Assembly: GCF_003576645.1 (NCBI RefSeq) | Contig: NC_044921.1 | Coordinates: 25,551,304-25,615,303, forward strand | Origin: Ipomoea triloba | Taxonomy: Eukaryota; Streptophyta; Magnoliopsida; Solanales; Convolvulaceae | Reading direction: 5' to 3' | DNA length: 64,000 bases | Shown here: piece by piece, positions 47,952 through 58,265 of the stretch | Numbering within the stretch: position 1 is the stretch's first letter | How the letters are laid out: each line of letters opens with the position of its first letter | The notes under the pieces: generated by a model | What the model was told of the DNA's origin: nothing | Seen by the model: only the letters and a program-made list of their open reading frames with translations | Database searches by the model: none | Position numbers and translations under genes: made by a program

Positions 47952-48104
47952 TCCCTAACTAAAAATTATTAGAGAGAAAATTATTAGAGAGAGAGAAGAA
48001 AGATATCCAGAATAATACTTTCGTACTACGCGTCATCATCGTATATATTCCCCGGCCAAAACCGAATCGAACCGCGAAGCTTTGCTCCGGGAAAGCTAAC
48101 GACA

Positions 48105-50959
48105 ATGGCGACGGCCGGTTTAGGTTACGTATCCGCTATGCTGGTAACGAGAAGACTTGGTTACAACTCAAAATTCAGTTCCTCTCCGCTGACTCCCAAA
48201 GCCAATCGACTTTTCGCGGCTAAAATTCGCGCCTTATCAACTACCTTCGTCGAGGACAAGCCTGTAATTGTTTTCCATTTCCTATGAATTTTTAATTTTT
48301 TTCAAGGAAACTGTGAAACTTATGCTCTGAAATGTTATGGATTTTCGACTAAATTTGGCTTAAATTCACTGCAGCCTTCAATATGTTGCAAATTTGGTTC
48401 GTGAAATTAAGATTAAATGATGTTGTTCTCTCTTCTGTGCCGAGTAGAGAACTTGAAATATGGATTTATGCAAAAACTGCCGTTAGATTGGTGTTTATGT
48501 TGTCGTTGTGCTCACATAATGTTCTCCATGTTACTATGTTAGGTTCGTCTTATAGATGAAAAGAAGGTGGAATTACGGACAAACCTTTTAGCATGTCCCA
48601 TTTGCTACGATGCCTTTACTTGGAATGGTGATCCGGGGTTATCCTTGTAAGTTAACAGTATATAAATCTTGAAATAAGCATATGGATAGTCTCAGACTTT
48701 CAATTTGCTTTATTCATAATTGATGTCATCTTTAGTTTATCATTTGGAAATGAGAATTTGAGTATATATTTGAGTTAGACTACGAGGTGTCCTTAGTAGG
48801 TCTTAACTATAGGAGACAACTTTAATCCAGTACCATACTCAGACAGTTAGACTAATCCTCGTTCTCACCGGGCTTGTTCAATTAAGGGGCAAAGTGGCCA
48901 TATTGGTTTTCCATACAAGAGGGGATTTTGAACTTCCGACCTCTCTTAAGGGATGAGAGTGCACGGCCACTCACACCAACCGAGCTGGTTTGAGTATGAT
49001 TTCTTTGATTATACTTTTGTCTGATGATTTTTTGCTGCAGGAGTTCTATGGCTCAGTCTAGCTTAGAATGCAGCACCTGCCGGAAGAAGTACTATGGCAA
49101 CGAGACACATGTTGACTTGACAATTGCTGGTGGTGGCAACGCTTATGGAGAATCCCTGGCAGCTTCTACTGAGATTTTCAGGTATTGTTGCTGCAATCCT
49201 GCTTTAAAAAAAGTTGCGTTTAGACCACAATATGTTATATTCATGGCATTGTTGTTATTGTGGATCTTATGTCTCTAGGCAGCTTCTCATTTCTATTTCA
49301 AGAAAGAGGAAAGGATGGTTGTTCTCATTTTGTGCTGTTTAATTTCATATGATCTAACTCCATGCTTTGTTGGAACAGGCTTCCTTTGGTGTCCTTTCTT
49401 TACGAGAGGGGCTGGCGACAAAGCTTTTCTCTATGGGGTGGTTTTCCTGGCCCAGAAAAAGAGGTGCTGTGGTTTTCCTTTGGTGTCCTTTCTTTGGTTT
49501 TCAGCTAGACTCTGAAAATTGAAATAAAAACATATTGGCCTGCCAATTTTAAAGGGAAAACTCAATTGGTGTGAACTACGAGCTAGTCATGTGGGTTCTC
49601 CCGTGTTCATCTGCCAATAAAGACTAATATTACTATACATATTTAACTTACATGCTAATAGCAATATAATGCTCTACTGCAGTTTGAATTGATGCAAGAT
49701 TATCTTAAACCGGTCATGGGTGGAAATATCATTGATGCTAGCTGTGGAAGTGGTTTATTTTCAAGACTGTTTGCCAAGAGTGGACTGTTTTCTCTTGTTG
49801 TGGCTTTGGATTTTTCTGAGACCATGTTGCAGCAGTGCTATGAATTCATCAAGCAGGAGGAAAACTTTCCTAATGAGTAGAAACCCATCCCCTAATTCTT
49901 AGCCAGTTCTCTGGATATTTTTGCATTTTCTTTTGGGTTGCAATTGCATCTTTAGTCTAAATGGAGATCTGGTTTCCTGAAGGAACATAATCTTGGTTAG
50001 AGCTGATATCTCGAGGCTTCCATTTGCATCAAGCTCCGTGGATGCTGTGCATGCTGGTGCTGCGTTGCATTGTTGGCCTTCACCATCAGCAGCGGTAGGT
50101 GTTTCTGATTTTTCTATTCAATTTCTAACTGTTTTTATTTATCCAAATAAGAAAGACTTGGACATCAATTAGTCCTCAACTGATGATGAATTATCACCTT
50201 GTAGACAAATGTGGAGTACTATGATATGATAGCTAATTGATTGGATTCAGTCTTTTAGTGTGATTTGGCCCATATACATTATAGTCCAGTTCAGTGACCT
50301 TAGTTCAATCTAATTATCTAATTTCAAGTGATCAACATACATTATGTTACAAGGAATTTTATGTTATCATCCCATTTCAAACATACATTATGTTTGTGTC
50401 TAGAACTCAATACAAAAATAAACAGCATGGAGAGTATACGGGCACTTATGGTCATGTACCTGCTGTTCTTATGTTATTCATGTGGCTTCTGTATACTGAT
50501 AGTGATCTATATTTTGGTGGTCATGTACCTGCTGTTCTTATGTTATTCATGTGGCTTCTGTATACTGATAGTGATCTATATTTTGGTAATACTGATTTCA
50601 CAGGTTGCTGAGATAAGTCGAGTATTACGGCCTGGGGGGGTATTTGTTGCCACAACCTACATAGTCGATGGCATCTATTCACTCACCCCATTCGTAAGAC
50701 CTCTACGCCAAGTGAGTTCCTCGTCTTCTTGTCATTTCAGAATGTTCACATTCTTTAAGTTATGTTTGGTGGATTTCATATATGATGAATTACAGTTACC
50801 TATGGTCTATGGATGCAGAATTTTGCTCAAATATCGGGCAGTCACATATTCTTGGACGAGAAAGAACTTGAAGATCTTTGCACCGCGTGTGGGCTTGTGG
50901 GTTTCAAGTGCATCAGGAATAGGCGCTTCATCATGCTTACCGCCATGAAGCCTACCTAG
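48105..50959 (+). CDS. SAM-dependent methyltransferase, plastid-type (At1g78140/At2g41040 group)
   Basis: This is a class I methyltransferase of a plant family whose members are annotated as uncharacterised chloroplast methyltransferases; the substrate is unknown. Eight exons join in phase to 347 residues: 48105-48263, 48543-48646, 49041-49181, 49379-49463, 49683-49876, 49983-50094, 50604-50711 and 50819-50959. The N-terminus (about 1-50) is Ser/Arg/Ala-rich with few acids, like a transit peptide. A zinc-ribbon-like pair follows, CPIC at 71-74 and CSTC at 98-101. SAM motif I is NIIDASCGSGLFSRLF (about 178-193), with an acidic post-I ALDFSETML. VHAGAALHCWPSPSAAVAEI and RVLRPGGVFVATTY are typical of methyltransferase 11 domains. 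Intron 6 contains a perfect 69-bp duplication and intron 2 a tRNA-like repeat. The LTR-like block ends about 150 bp before the start codon. Confidence 0.92.
48830..48990 (-). mobile_element. tRNA-like dispersed repeat (family C) in methyltransferase intron 2
   Basis: On the minus strand this reads ACCAGCTCGGTTGGTGTGAG (box A-like), GGAAGTTCAAAATCCCC (box B-like), then CTCTTGTATGGAAAACCAAT and CCCCTTAATTGAAC. A related fragment lies at 665-790. The pol III promoter-like boxes suggest a third SINE-like family. No target duplication was found. Confidence 0.45.
50450..50587. repeat. Perfect 69-bp tandem duplication in methyltransferase intron 6
   Basis: The unit starting GGTCATGTACCTGCTGTTCT occurs at 50450-50518 and 50519-50587 with no differences that I can see, and ends ...GATCTATATTTTGGT. 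It lies just upstream of the acceptor of exon 7. Perfect identity implies a recent event or an assembly duplication. Confidence 0.95.
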
Positions 50960-51257
50960 TTGATTGTTGTGGCTGCCAGTTGCGTAAACTACTACTACTA
51001 CTACAGGCTTTTCTTGTTACTTGTGTTCTTCCATTAGTACTAAGATGGAGGCATCATTCAACAAGATTGCTAATTGCTGTGCATAGCTTTACAGAAGCAG
51101 AAGTGATTTCTGTTGACAGAAGATTACAATAAACCAAATATGCTTGTGACAATAATGTACCAAAATCATCAACTGTATATATGAAATGAATCCCTGTTTC
51201 TAAGACCCCATATAATGTAAAAACTCTGGCAGTGATATCATCATTGCTGCAATGAAT

Positions 51258-53825
51258 TCAATGGTAACTTGTTCTATATTCTTGGATTAACCGATACGAT
51301 TGTGTATTATTACTAGCTAACCTTGTGATTAACACCTTTTCGTCACTGTCGTCAAGATCAGGTCCATCCTTGCCATAGTTCTGTTCAGCATCCAGACGAC
51401 GCTCCTTCGCTTCACATGGCAGAACTTGTGAGTATTGTCCTCTCAGAGCTGAATTCCCCCCCATGTTTAAGAGCTGCATTTCTGATCTTATCAGAGCTTT
51501 CATTCGTGCAAGGTCCCTGTCTCTCGGGTAGGTACAGTAGAGAAAAGAGTAGATGAAGCAACACAGCACCATTGGAGTTCCTATTGCAGTGAACAGCGCC
51601 TTGGCTAAAGACGTTGCATTCTTTCTGTCAGTAGCAATGCTCTGTGCATCTCGGGGAACCGGTCTGTAGCCATAAACATTCTGGGATAGTAACCCTACAA
51701 CAGGAGGGGCAAAGGAAGACAATACAGATTCAAATGATCTATCCAGAGCATAGATACTCGTCCGCCACTCCTCAGGTACAATCTCTGCAAAAATTGGACT
51801 AATGACCACTCATTATAGCAGAAACCATAATGCCTGACTAAAATTGATCAAGCATGTCATAGATAGTTAAGGATGCCAAAGGCCTTGTGGTCGAGCAGCA
51901 TAGCTGTGGCTTCTCAAATGAGAGGTCTTAGTTCAAATCCCAGTGTGGGGGCATTGACTCTTTGTGCTTCAATAGCTTGAGAAAGTATGTATGAACAGAT
52001 ACTACATTATAACAGAGTCAATAGTACTAAAAAAAGAGATAGTTAAAGGATTTAGTATTTAGCGCCATAACTTAAGAAGTCGTGGATGAAGATCTTTACT
52101 TGTTTGTGGCTGCAGAATTCCATGATATGAAGAACCCTGTAATGAGCAAGACTAGAGCGTGCAGGAATACTGAGGATGGATCATTGGGTAATGCCAGCAA
52201 GAGAATTGCAGCGAGGGGGATAGCGGATGCTGAGCTTATTTGTGACAAGATTATTCGTCCATGATTTGGAAGACGCTGGGATAACAGGTCTCCAGCCTTG
52301 CCTCCAAACAGGCCTCCGATAGAACAACCAACCACGAATGTCCCTGTAAGAATGGCGGTCTGCAGATGGGAAAAACCCGTAAGCTCTAACCACATTGGGG
52401 TGAATGACAGAGCTGACCAGGGAAAAGAGCCAGTAACACCCTGAGCTACAATTATCTGGAAGGATGGTATCTTCATGACTGTTTTCGCTTCGTGAACCAG
52501 GTCAGTGGCCTCCGACCAAAAGGATTTTTCGGGAGCTTCACCATGGCTATTACCTCTTAAACTGCCATCTGGGAAGTGAGGATCATTTGCAAAGAGGCGA
52601 ACTAAAATCCCGACAACAACACTGATAATTCCTACTAGATGAAAGGAAACTCTCCACCCAGGAATCCCCATGAATGTAATGGGAGCTATCAGCAAGGCAA
52701 GTAATCCCCCAACAATGGAACCTATGTTGCTGGTGAACTGCAGCCACCCAAAAGCCATTCCTCGGTTGCTGTCATCTGTTGAGTCTGCTACAAGGGACTG
52801 AATTGCAGGTGCAACTATGGCCAGCCCTATCCCATTCAAGGCTCTGGATACTGCCACCTTATCAAGAAACAAAAACATAGCCCCCCTGGTCAGCTCAGTT
52901 AGTTCCTAAGCAATAAATTGTAGGTAAGACACAAAATTGAACCTGGCAGCCATACCAATAGTTATGCCATAGATCCAGGTCCACCTTACAAGGTGAATCC
53001 GTGTCCATTTACATACTGAATGTTCACAATTCAAATTATGAACATTCAGTATGTAAATTGTGTATTTTGGACGCAGGTCCACCTTGCAAAATAAAGGTGG
53101 GTCCACAGAATAATTTGCCCCATAATGTGGGACACCTAATGTGGTGGGCAACACTAGTCCTCCCAGTTAATGGGCTTGATAGCCCCAATATGGGAGTTAC
53201 ACATAATGCAGTGGTCACCCTTAGTCCTCTCACCTAATGAGTCTGGCCGCCACAGTGTGGAAGTTACAAGTCTTACAACCAATACAGCGGACGCTACTGG
53301 TCCTCCCACCTAATGGGCCCCTTAGTCACCTTGCCCACCACTATCCTGTCGGACTAGGGTGTGTGCCATAGGGCAAGGGAATTTTGCCTTAGGTTGAGAG
53401 ACCAAAAATGTGATTGGACATTTAATTCCTTGGAATTCAATTTGATTCATGTTGGTGATAAATGCAGGCAGTTCATAAACAAGAAGAGTTATTGTGGAAA
53501 ATAATGGAACAGTAAAAGGAAAATGAGAGACCTGAAAAAAGGAGGAGGAGAAGGCAACGAGGAAGGTGGCGGCGGCCCAGAGGAAAGCTCCATAGGCAAT
53601 AACATGAGCTCGGTTATGGCGGACAGAAAGATAGGCTGCAAGAGGGTAGCAAAGAGACTGTACAATCGAGCGGAAAAGGGTGAGCGAGCCCAGGCGGGTA
53701 GGGTCGGCGTGAAGGGCCTCTCCGACCTCCTTGTAAACTCCGGGAAGCAATGACTCGTCGGCGCGTTCCATAATTCCGGCCAAATTCACCAGCAGTAAGG
53801 TCAGCGTTCCCGGTTTCAATTCCAT
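51258..53825 (-). CDS. Major facilitator superfamily transporter
   Basis: This is a 12-helix MFS permease of a plant subfamily without an assigned substrate (the Arabidopsis At2g18590 group is the closest I recall). Three exons join in phase to 530 residues: 53825-53532, 52857-52100 and 51798-51258. The N-terminus, MELKPGTLTLLLVNLAGIME, enters helix 1 directly, followed by GSLTLFRSIVQSLCYPLAAY. The helix 4/5 region has SRALNGIGLAIVAPAIQSLV and NRGMAFGWLQFTSNIGSIVG. A central hydrophilic loop (PDGSLRGNSHGEAPEK) separates the halves. The second half shows TGTFVVGCSIGGLFGGKAGD and SWNSAATNNPIFAEIVPEEW. The hydrophilic C-terminus is about 80 residues, including DGPDLDDSDEK. Intron 1 holds a hairpin and degenerate tandem repeats; intron 2 holds a SINE. 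No defects were seen. Confidence 0.92.
51861..52051 (+). mobile_element. SINE family A, full-length copy with target duplication, in MFS intron 2
   Basis: AGATAGTTAAGGAT (51861-51874) and AGATAGTTAAAGGAT (52037-52051) flank a ~160-bp insert. The insert contains CTTGTGGTCGAGCAGCATAG (box A region), TTAGTTCAAATCCCAG (box B-like), TTTGTGCTTCAATAGCTTGA and the 3' end ACAGAGTCAATAGTACT followed by A residues. This is the best reference copy in the window. It is antisense to the transporter gene. Confidence 0.88.
53008..53057. repeat. Perfect 19-bp-stem hairpin in MFS intron 1
   Basis: TTTACATACTGAATGTTCA (53008-53026) is followed, after a 12-base spacer, by its exact reverse complement (53039-53057). 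It is flanked by palindromic CCACCTTACAAGGTG and CCACCTTGCAAAATAAAGG words. This may be the core of a small inverted-repeat element, like the one at 54430-54720, which shares the word TACTGAATGT. Confidence 0.85.
53110..53335. repeat. Degenerate ~70-bp tandem repeat, three units, in MFS intron 1
   Basis: Three successive units share the pattern AGTCCTCCCA or GGTCCTCCCA followed by TAATGGG and GTTACA: about 53128-53197, 53198-53267 and 53268-53335. Divergence is substantial. The repeats are intronic and non-coding. Confidence 0.5.
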
Positions 53826-54429
53826 TTTCCTGGAATGAACTGATAAATGCTCTGCTAATTCTGTATTTCTTAGCTTTTCTTGAAGATAGACCAAGGAAGA
53901 GCTGCAATTTACAAAACGGATACTGGAATGTTGTACAGGAGTACAGGTGGTGTTTCTTGTTCTTTGACAGATGTTTCATACTTTGAAAATCATGTCAGAG
54001 GTCTTCCATGGGAGCAAGAAAACTTATTATTTTTTTTAGTCGGTTAATGACGGTTGAAAGTTGAAACATTCCATTCCATTGTTTCAAACACTGACTATTA
54101 GATTAAACAAACATTAATTTAGTACAAGTCAAACATCAATTTTAATAAGCACAGCTGAGTCACTTTTTCTGGAAATTCAGTCCACTGGCATATGCTCTTG
54201 GAAGTGCCATTTAGATACCAGTCTTGTCTTATGCGGGCCAACCCACTTTTCTTAGCCCAAGTTCTTCGATTGGTCGGGCAACCCACTTGTGTGACAATTT
54301 AAGAAATGGGCCTAACTAATTCCTTAGTTTATTTGGACCCTAAGGAGTGTGGGTTGGGGGGGGGGGGGGGAAGGTACTGCTGGGCCCTAAGGAGTATGTG
54401 GGGATGGGTGGGGAGGTACCGCCAGGGCA

Positions 54430-54720
54430 AATTATTGTACAGCTATGTGAATCATAATCAAATGTACATTTTTAATGTACTAAATATACATTATTTTTGT
54501 ACTGAATGTACATTATTTTTGTACTGAATGTACATTATTTTTATACTATAAAAATAATGTACATTCAGTACAAAAATAATGTACATCCCCTGAATATAAT
54601 GTACATTATTTGTGAATATAATGTACATTATTTGTATACTGAATGTACATTATTTTTATATTGAATGTGCATTATTTAATAGTATGGTCCACACAGCTGT
54701 GTGGACCATGGTCCACACAA
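54430..54720. mobile_element. Palindrome-rich element built from AATGTACATT units
   Basis: Multiple copies of AATGTACATTATTTTTGTAC and its reverse complement fill the stretch, including a perfect 77-nt palindrome at 54508-54584. The right side carries GGTCCACACAGCTGTGTGGA, itself palindromic. The left border TTATTGTACAGCTATGTG loosely mirrors the right border. This has the look of a MITE-like element, but no target duplication was identified. Confidence 0.5.
54508..54584. repeat. Perfect 77-nt palindrome
   Basis: The 38-base left arm (54508-54545, starting GTACATTATTTTTGTACTG) is the exact reverse complement of the right arm (54547-54584), with a single C at the centre (54546). The arms are themselves made of two repeats of one AT-rich unit. 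Confidence 0.97.
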
Positions 54721-56806
54721 TAATAATTGTACCGCCAGCCCTAATATGGCCCTTAATGTTAGTTACACTTTCAAAATTTTCTTTTGAAGATGACACTGTT
54801 TAATTGGATACTTTAATATTTAATTATAAGTTTGGCTTGGGATTAGCTAAATAATAGGCACACAATAATTATAAACCACATTAGGAGAGAATTTAGGAGG
54901 ATGAAAAAACATTTTCTTTATCTAAGACCGAACAATTTGGAGCATCAATAGCACATATGATCTAAAAGGAATATTCTTGATAGGTTAGCCTTCTAGGCGC
55001 TGCTTCCATACCCACTAAATGTGTTATTCTTACAAGAAGTTGTTCCAAGCACAATTTAAATCTTGCCGAATATGCTTGAAAAGTTACATAAATAGTTACG
55101 ACTTTGTATTTGATGGTCTAATGTCTTATTCCCTATCAAAACAATGCCTTAATACCTTATTATCACTAAACAACACCAAACTCATCAAATATAATATTTC
55201 TCTGTGTATTAGCCTCAATCTATACTCCATTTTTCCATCTAAATTGTAACATCTAATCATCTATCATATCTATACCAATTACTCTTGAACTTCCAACACA
55301 ACTTTTACATTTCAAAATCATCATGTACTTTCACTATTACTCGATATAACAAATCGGAGTCAATTTATACCAATAAACTATAAAGATTTTTAGCATTCAC
55401 TGTCTAATTTGTCCCAATTTCACAATTTGCACTTGTATGGATAAAGCCTAGCTAAATTCGTGCTTGTAACCGAAGGCATTGAAAGAAAGGGGTCCTCGGA
55501 TCACGTGACTAATCGTTCTCCTTTACGTATAAGACACGTGCGTCGCTTTTTCTCATCCAATCCCGTATTCCTCGATCACTTTGGACTTTTGAGGCGTTTA
55601 AACCTTGTTTCCTAAGCCTACCGATGTTGCCTTCCTTTTCATTCTTCCTACGTAAAACCATCTTCTCTGCTTCACAATCAAGATATATGTACGTGTCCTC
55701 CTTATCTTCTTTCATGCATATATGTACTTTTACAATGCAACTCTATTTCACGATGTTGAACATGATCGATAAAAGTGTCACGCATATTTAGTATTGAGTT
55801 ACTGAAAGTGTCGTTGGACGGAAACTGGTAAAGTTTTTAAAGACCAAGTTCAGCACACAACCTTTTACTGGTCTTCGTGCTGTGTACTGGACTTTGCCCT
55901 TAAAGGGCCAAGGCTAAGTCCCACTCCTTTTGAGGTAGCGAAAATAACTATTAATTATACCAATAATTGAATGGTCCTTAAGTTTGATGTAGATTAAATT
56001 TATGTTTTTTTTTTAAAAAAAAATATTTTATTTTTCTAAATACGTAGAAGATTTTTACTAAAAAAATGTGTATATATACACCAAACATGAAGCCTAACAA
56101 CCTCCAATACCTAGTTGGGTGAGATTCATGGCCCCCTAGGCCCTAGCATGTTTGTATGTAAAACAAAGAATGCAATAAGCTAGCTACTCGATTAGACTTG
56201 TATATGACTATACATATATAAGTAGTTCAATTTTTAATAATATTCTCTAATGTCCTCCAACACTTAAAAAAAAATTCATTATTATATTGTAATAAAAATG
56301 GTGAGGTGTGGCGGGGTTGAGTTGATGGTGGACAAGTCGTAGCTGGATCTTTCAAGGTTTTGTACGTCTTTCGTTTGTGTTATACGCTAATTAGACAAAT
56401 TAAGGTACGAGATTAGAGGTTTTAACGAGCAGGCAATACACTTGGGAAGTTGTTGTCGCTATGCTATTATCCCCTTTCATATTTGGCTTAGGATCCTAAT
56501 CCCACTTTAATTTCATTTTCAATTGTTCTATTATATTTTACATTATCTTCCTCGAAAGCCCAATTTTGGCGCCACGTTTCATAAATATACCCTCCTAAGT
56601 TTTATTAAGAAGCATCCTTTGTGCTTCTAGCAGACCAACTTTAATTTATCTTTGTTTTATGTCCATGACTTTTAGTGGAAGGGTACGTATTACTAATACT
56701 CTTAAATTAGGAGTTTGAACACAACATAATATTTTTTGGATGGTTTAATTTTATCTTAGATGAAACTTTTAGGTGCGTTTTGGGGAGATGTGGATATTAA
56801 AAATGC

Positions 56807-56904
56807 AAAAAAAAAAAAGAAGAAGAAGAAGAAGAAGAAGAAGAAGAAGAAGAAGAAGAAGAAGAAGAAGAAGAAGAAGAAGAAGAAGAAGAAGAAGAAG
56901 AAGA
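56807..56904. repeat. (AAG)n microsatellite
   Basis: A short A run is followed by about 29 uninterrupted AAG units ending at 56904. The apparent poly-lysine frame is an artefact of the repeat. Confidence 0.97.
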
Positions 56905-57009
56905 GCAAGGTGTTAGGATTAAACGCTTACCACTTACGTCAAAAGCTATAGTTAGTAGCGAAAGCGTAACTTTATTTCCTTATAAACCACCATCACATTT
57001 TTGAGACAT

Positions 57010-57310
57010 TGGGTGTTGGATTTGACCTTTACTCTTTACTGGCTTCCGCCCAATAATTCTCAGCCACCGGATGTTAGACTTGACCTTTTACCAACATCTG
57101 CCTAACATAGGGTGCTGAATTTAGTCTTTCAAATTTCTGCCAAACAATCCTTAGTCACTTAGTGCTGAATTTGGTCATTTACCAATGTTAGACTAGGCCT
57201 TTTACCGGCCTCTTCAATTCCTAACACAGGTGCTGAATTTAGCCTTTTAAACTTCCGCCTAACAATTCTTTAATCACTTAATGCTGAATTTGATCCTTTA
57301 CCGGCATCCG
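57010..57310. repeat. Degenerate tandem repeat
   Basis: The pattern GTGCTGAATTT (or GTTGGATTT), then GACCTTTTACC or GCCTTTTAAA, then TTCCGCCTAACAATTCT, recurs about five times with a spacing near 55-65 bp. Divergence is high. It is non-coding and its origin is unknown. Confidence 0.65.
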
Positions 57311-57791
57311 CTTAACAATAACATTTTAAGAAAAGAAAAAGTATACGAAAACCCTATATATGATGGAATTGAAGTGGTGTTCCTTAATTTTGTAGAGTGT
57401 CGGGGTGGATACATGTGTAGAACTGTAGAAGGTTGGCATTTGTGTTCATCTAATAGTCGAAAATATTGACTACTTTATAGAGTTGGGGTATATGGTAGGT
57501 CGTTCCAATGATTCTCCACACATTCTATTCTATTATTATCCTCCGACCATATACTATAACTTTTTTTAAATTTTTTTCTGCATGTCCCCAGCTCTGCCAT
57601 GAAGGGTCAGTAAAATTTCTTCTCCTCTGTCGGCAACCAAATTACTGAGTCTTTTAAGGTAGATTTTATTGATGATTAGGGGATGGGTTTTTAGTGGCTG
57701 AGCTTAGCTAATTAAGGATTTTGGCAGGGACACAATATCTGGTTCTAACAAGAAAGCAGGTGAATGTCAAGTGGTAAATTATATCTAAAGA

Positions 57792-58176
57792 ATTTTTTTT
57801 GGAAAAAGTGTCAAATAGGCCACTGAACTTATCGTTTTTGTGTAATTGGACCATTGAACTTAAAAAGTGTGCAATTCAACCATCAAACAAGCAAAATTTG
57901 TACAATTGGACCATTTTTACAAAATTTTTTAATTCAATTTGAGTTAAAAACATTTCAATATTGACTTCCAACTAGTATGGTAGAAGAAAATGTCACTCTT
58001 AATACATATATGTTAGTAATATAATTGGATTTTACTAGAAAATTTTTGAAAAAATGGTCCAATTGCACAAATTTTGCTTGTTTGATGGTTGAATTGCACA
58101 CTTTTTAAGTTCAATGGCCCAATTGCACAAAAGCGATAAGTTCAGTGGCCTATTTGACACTTTTTCCATTTTTTTA
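57792..58176. mobile_element. Mutator-type MITE, related to 12356-12811
   Basis: The element spans 57801-58167 (367 bp). It starts GGAAAAAGTGTCAAATAGGC and ends in the reverse complement, with the inverted repeats extending about 100 bp (for example TTAAAAAGTGTGCAATTCAA against its inverse near 58100). ATTTTTTTT and ATTTTTTTA flank it, a near-perfect 9-bp duplication in a low-complexity site. GTCAAATAGGCC is shared with the MITE at 12356. Confidence 0.78.
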
Positions 58177-58265
58177 GTACTACTGACTCTGTTACAATTG
58201 CCTCTACTGAAGCTCAAACCCACTCCCATCATCCAGTGGGAGTGTAAACTGGGACACCGGGTCAA
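58168..58265 (-). mobile_element. SINE family A copy, shortened
   Basis: Immediately right of the MITE, the T run, ACTACTGACTCTGTTAC, CTCTACTGAAGCTCAAACCC and CCAGTGGGAGTGTAAACTGG match the reverse complement of the SINE tail, box B region and head. Part of the body is missing. Confidence 0.6.

Noticed and set aside
50294..50948. 206-codon plus-strand open frame as a separate protein
   Set aside because: It runs through intron 6 of the methyltransferase gene, including the 69-bp duplication, into exon 7; it is intron read-through.
51880..51960. tRNA gene suggested by box A/B-like words
   Set aside because: Same reasoning: flanking target duplications and a ~160-bp body with an A tail show a SINE insertion.
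56760..56951. Open frame encoding a poly-lysine protein
   Set aside because: It is the (AAG)n microsatellite read in one frame.
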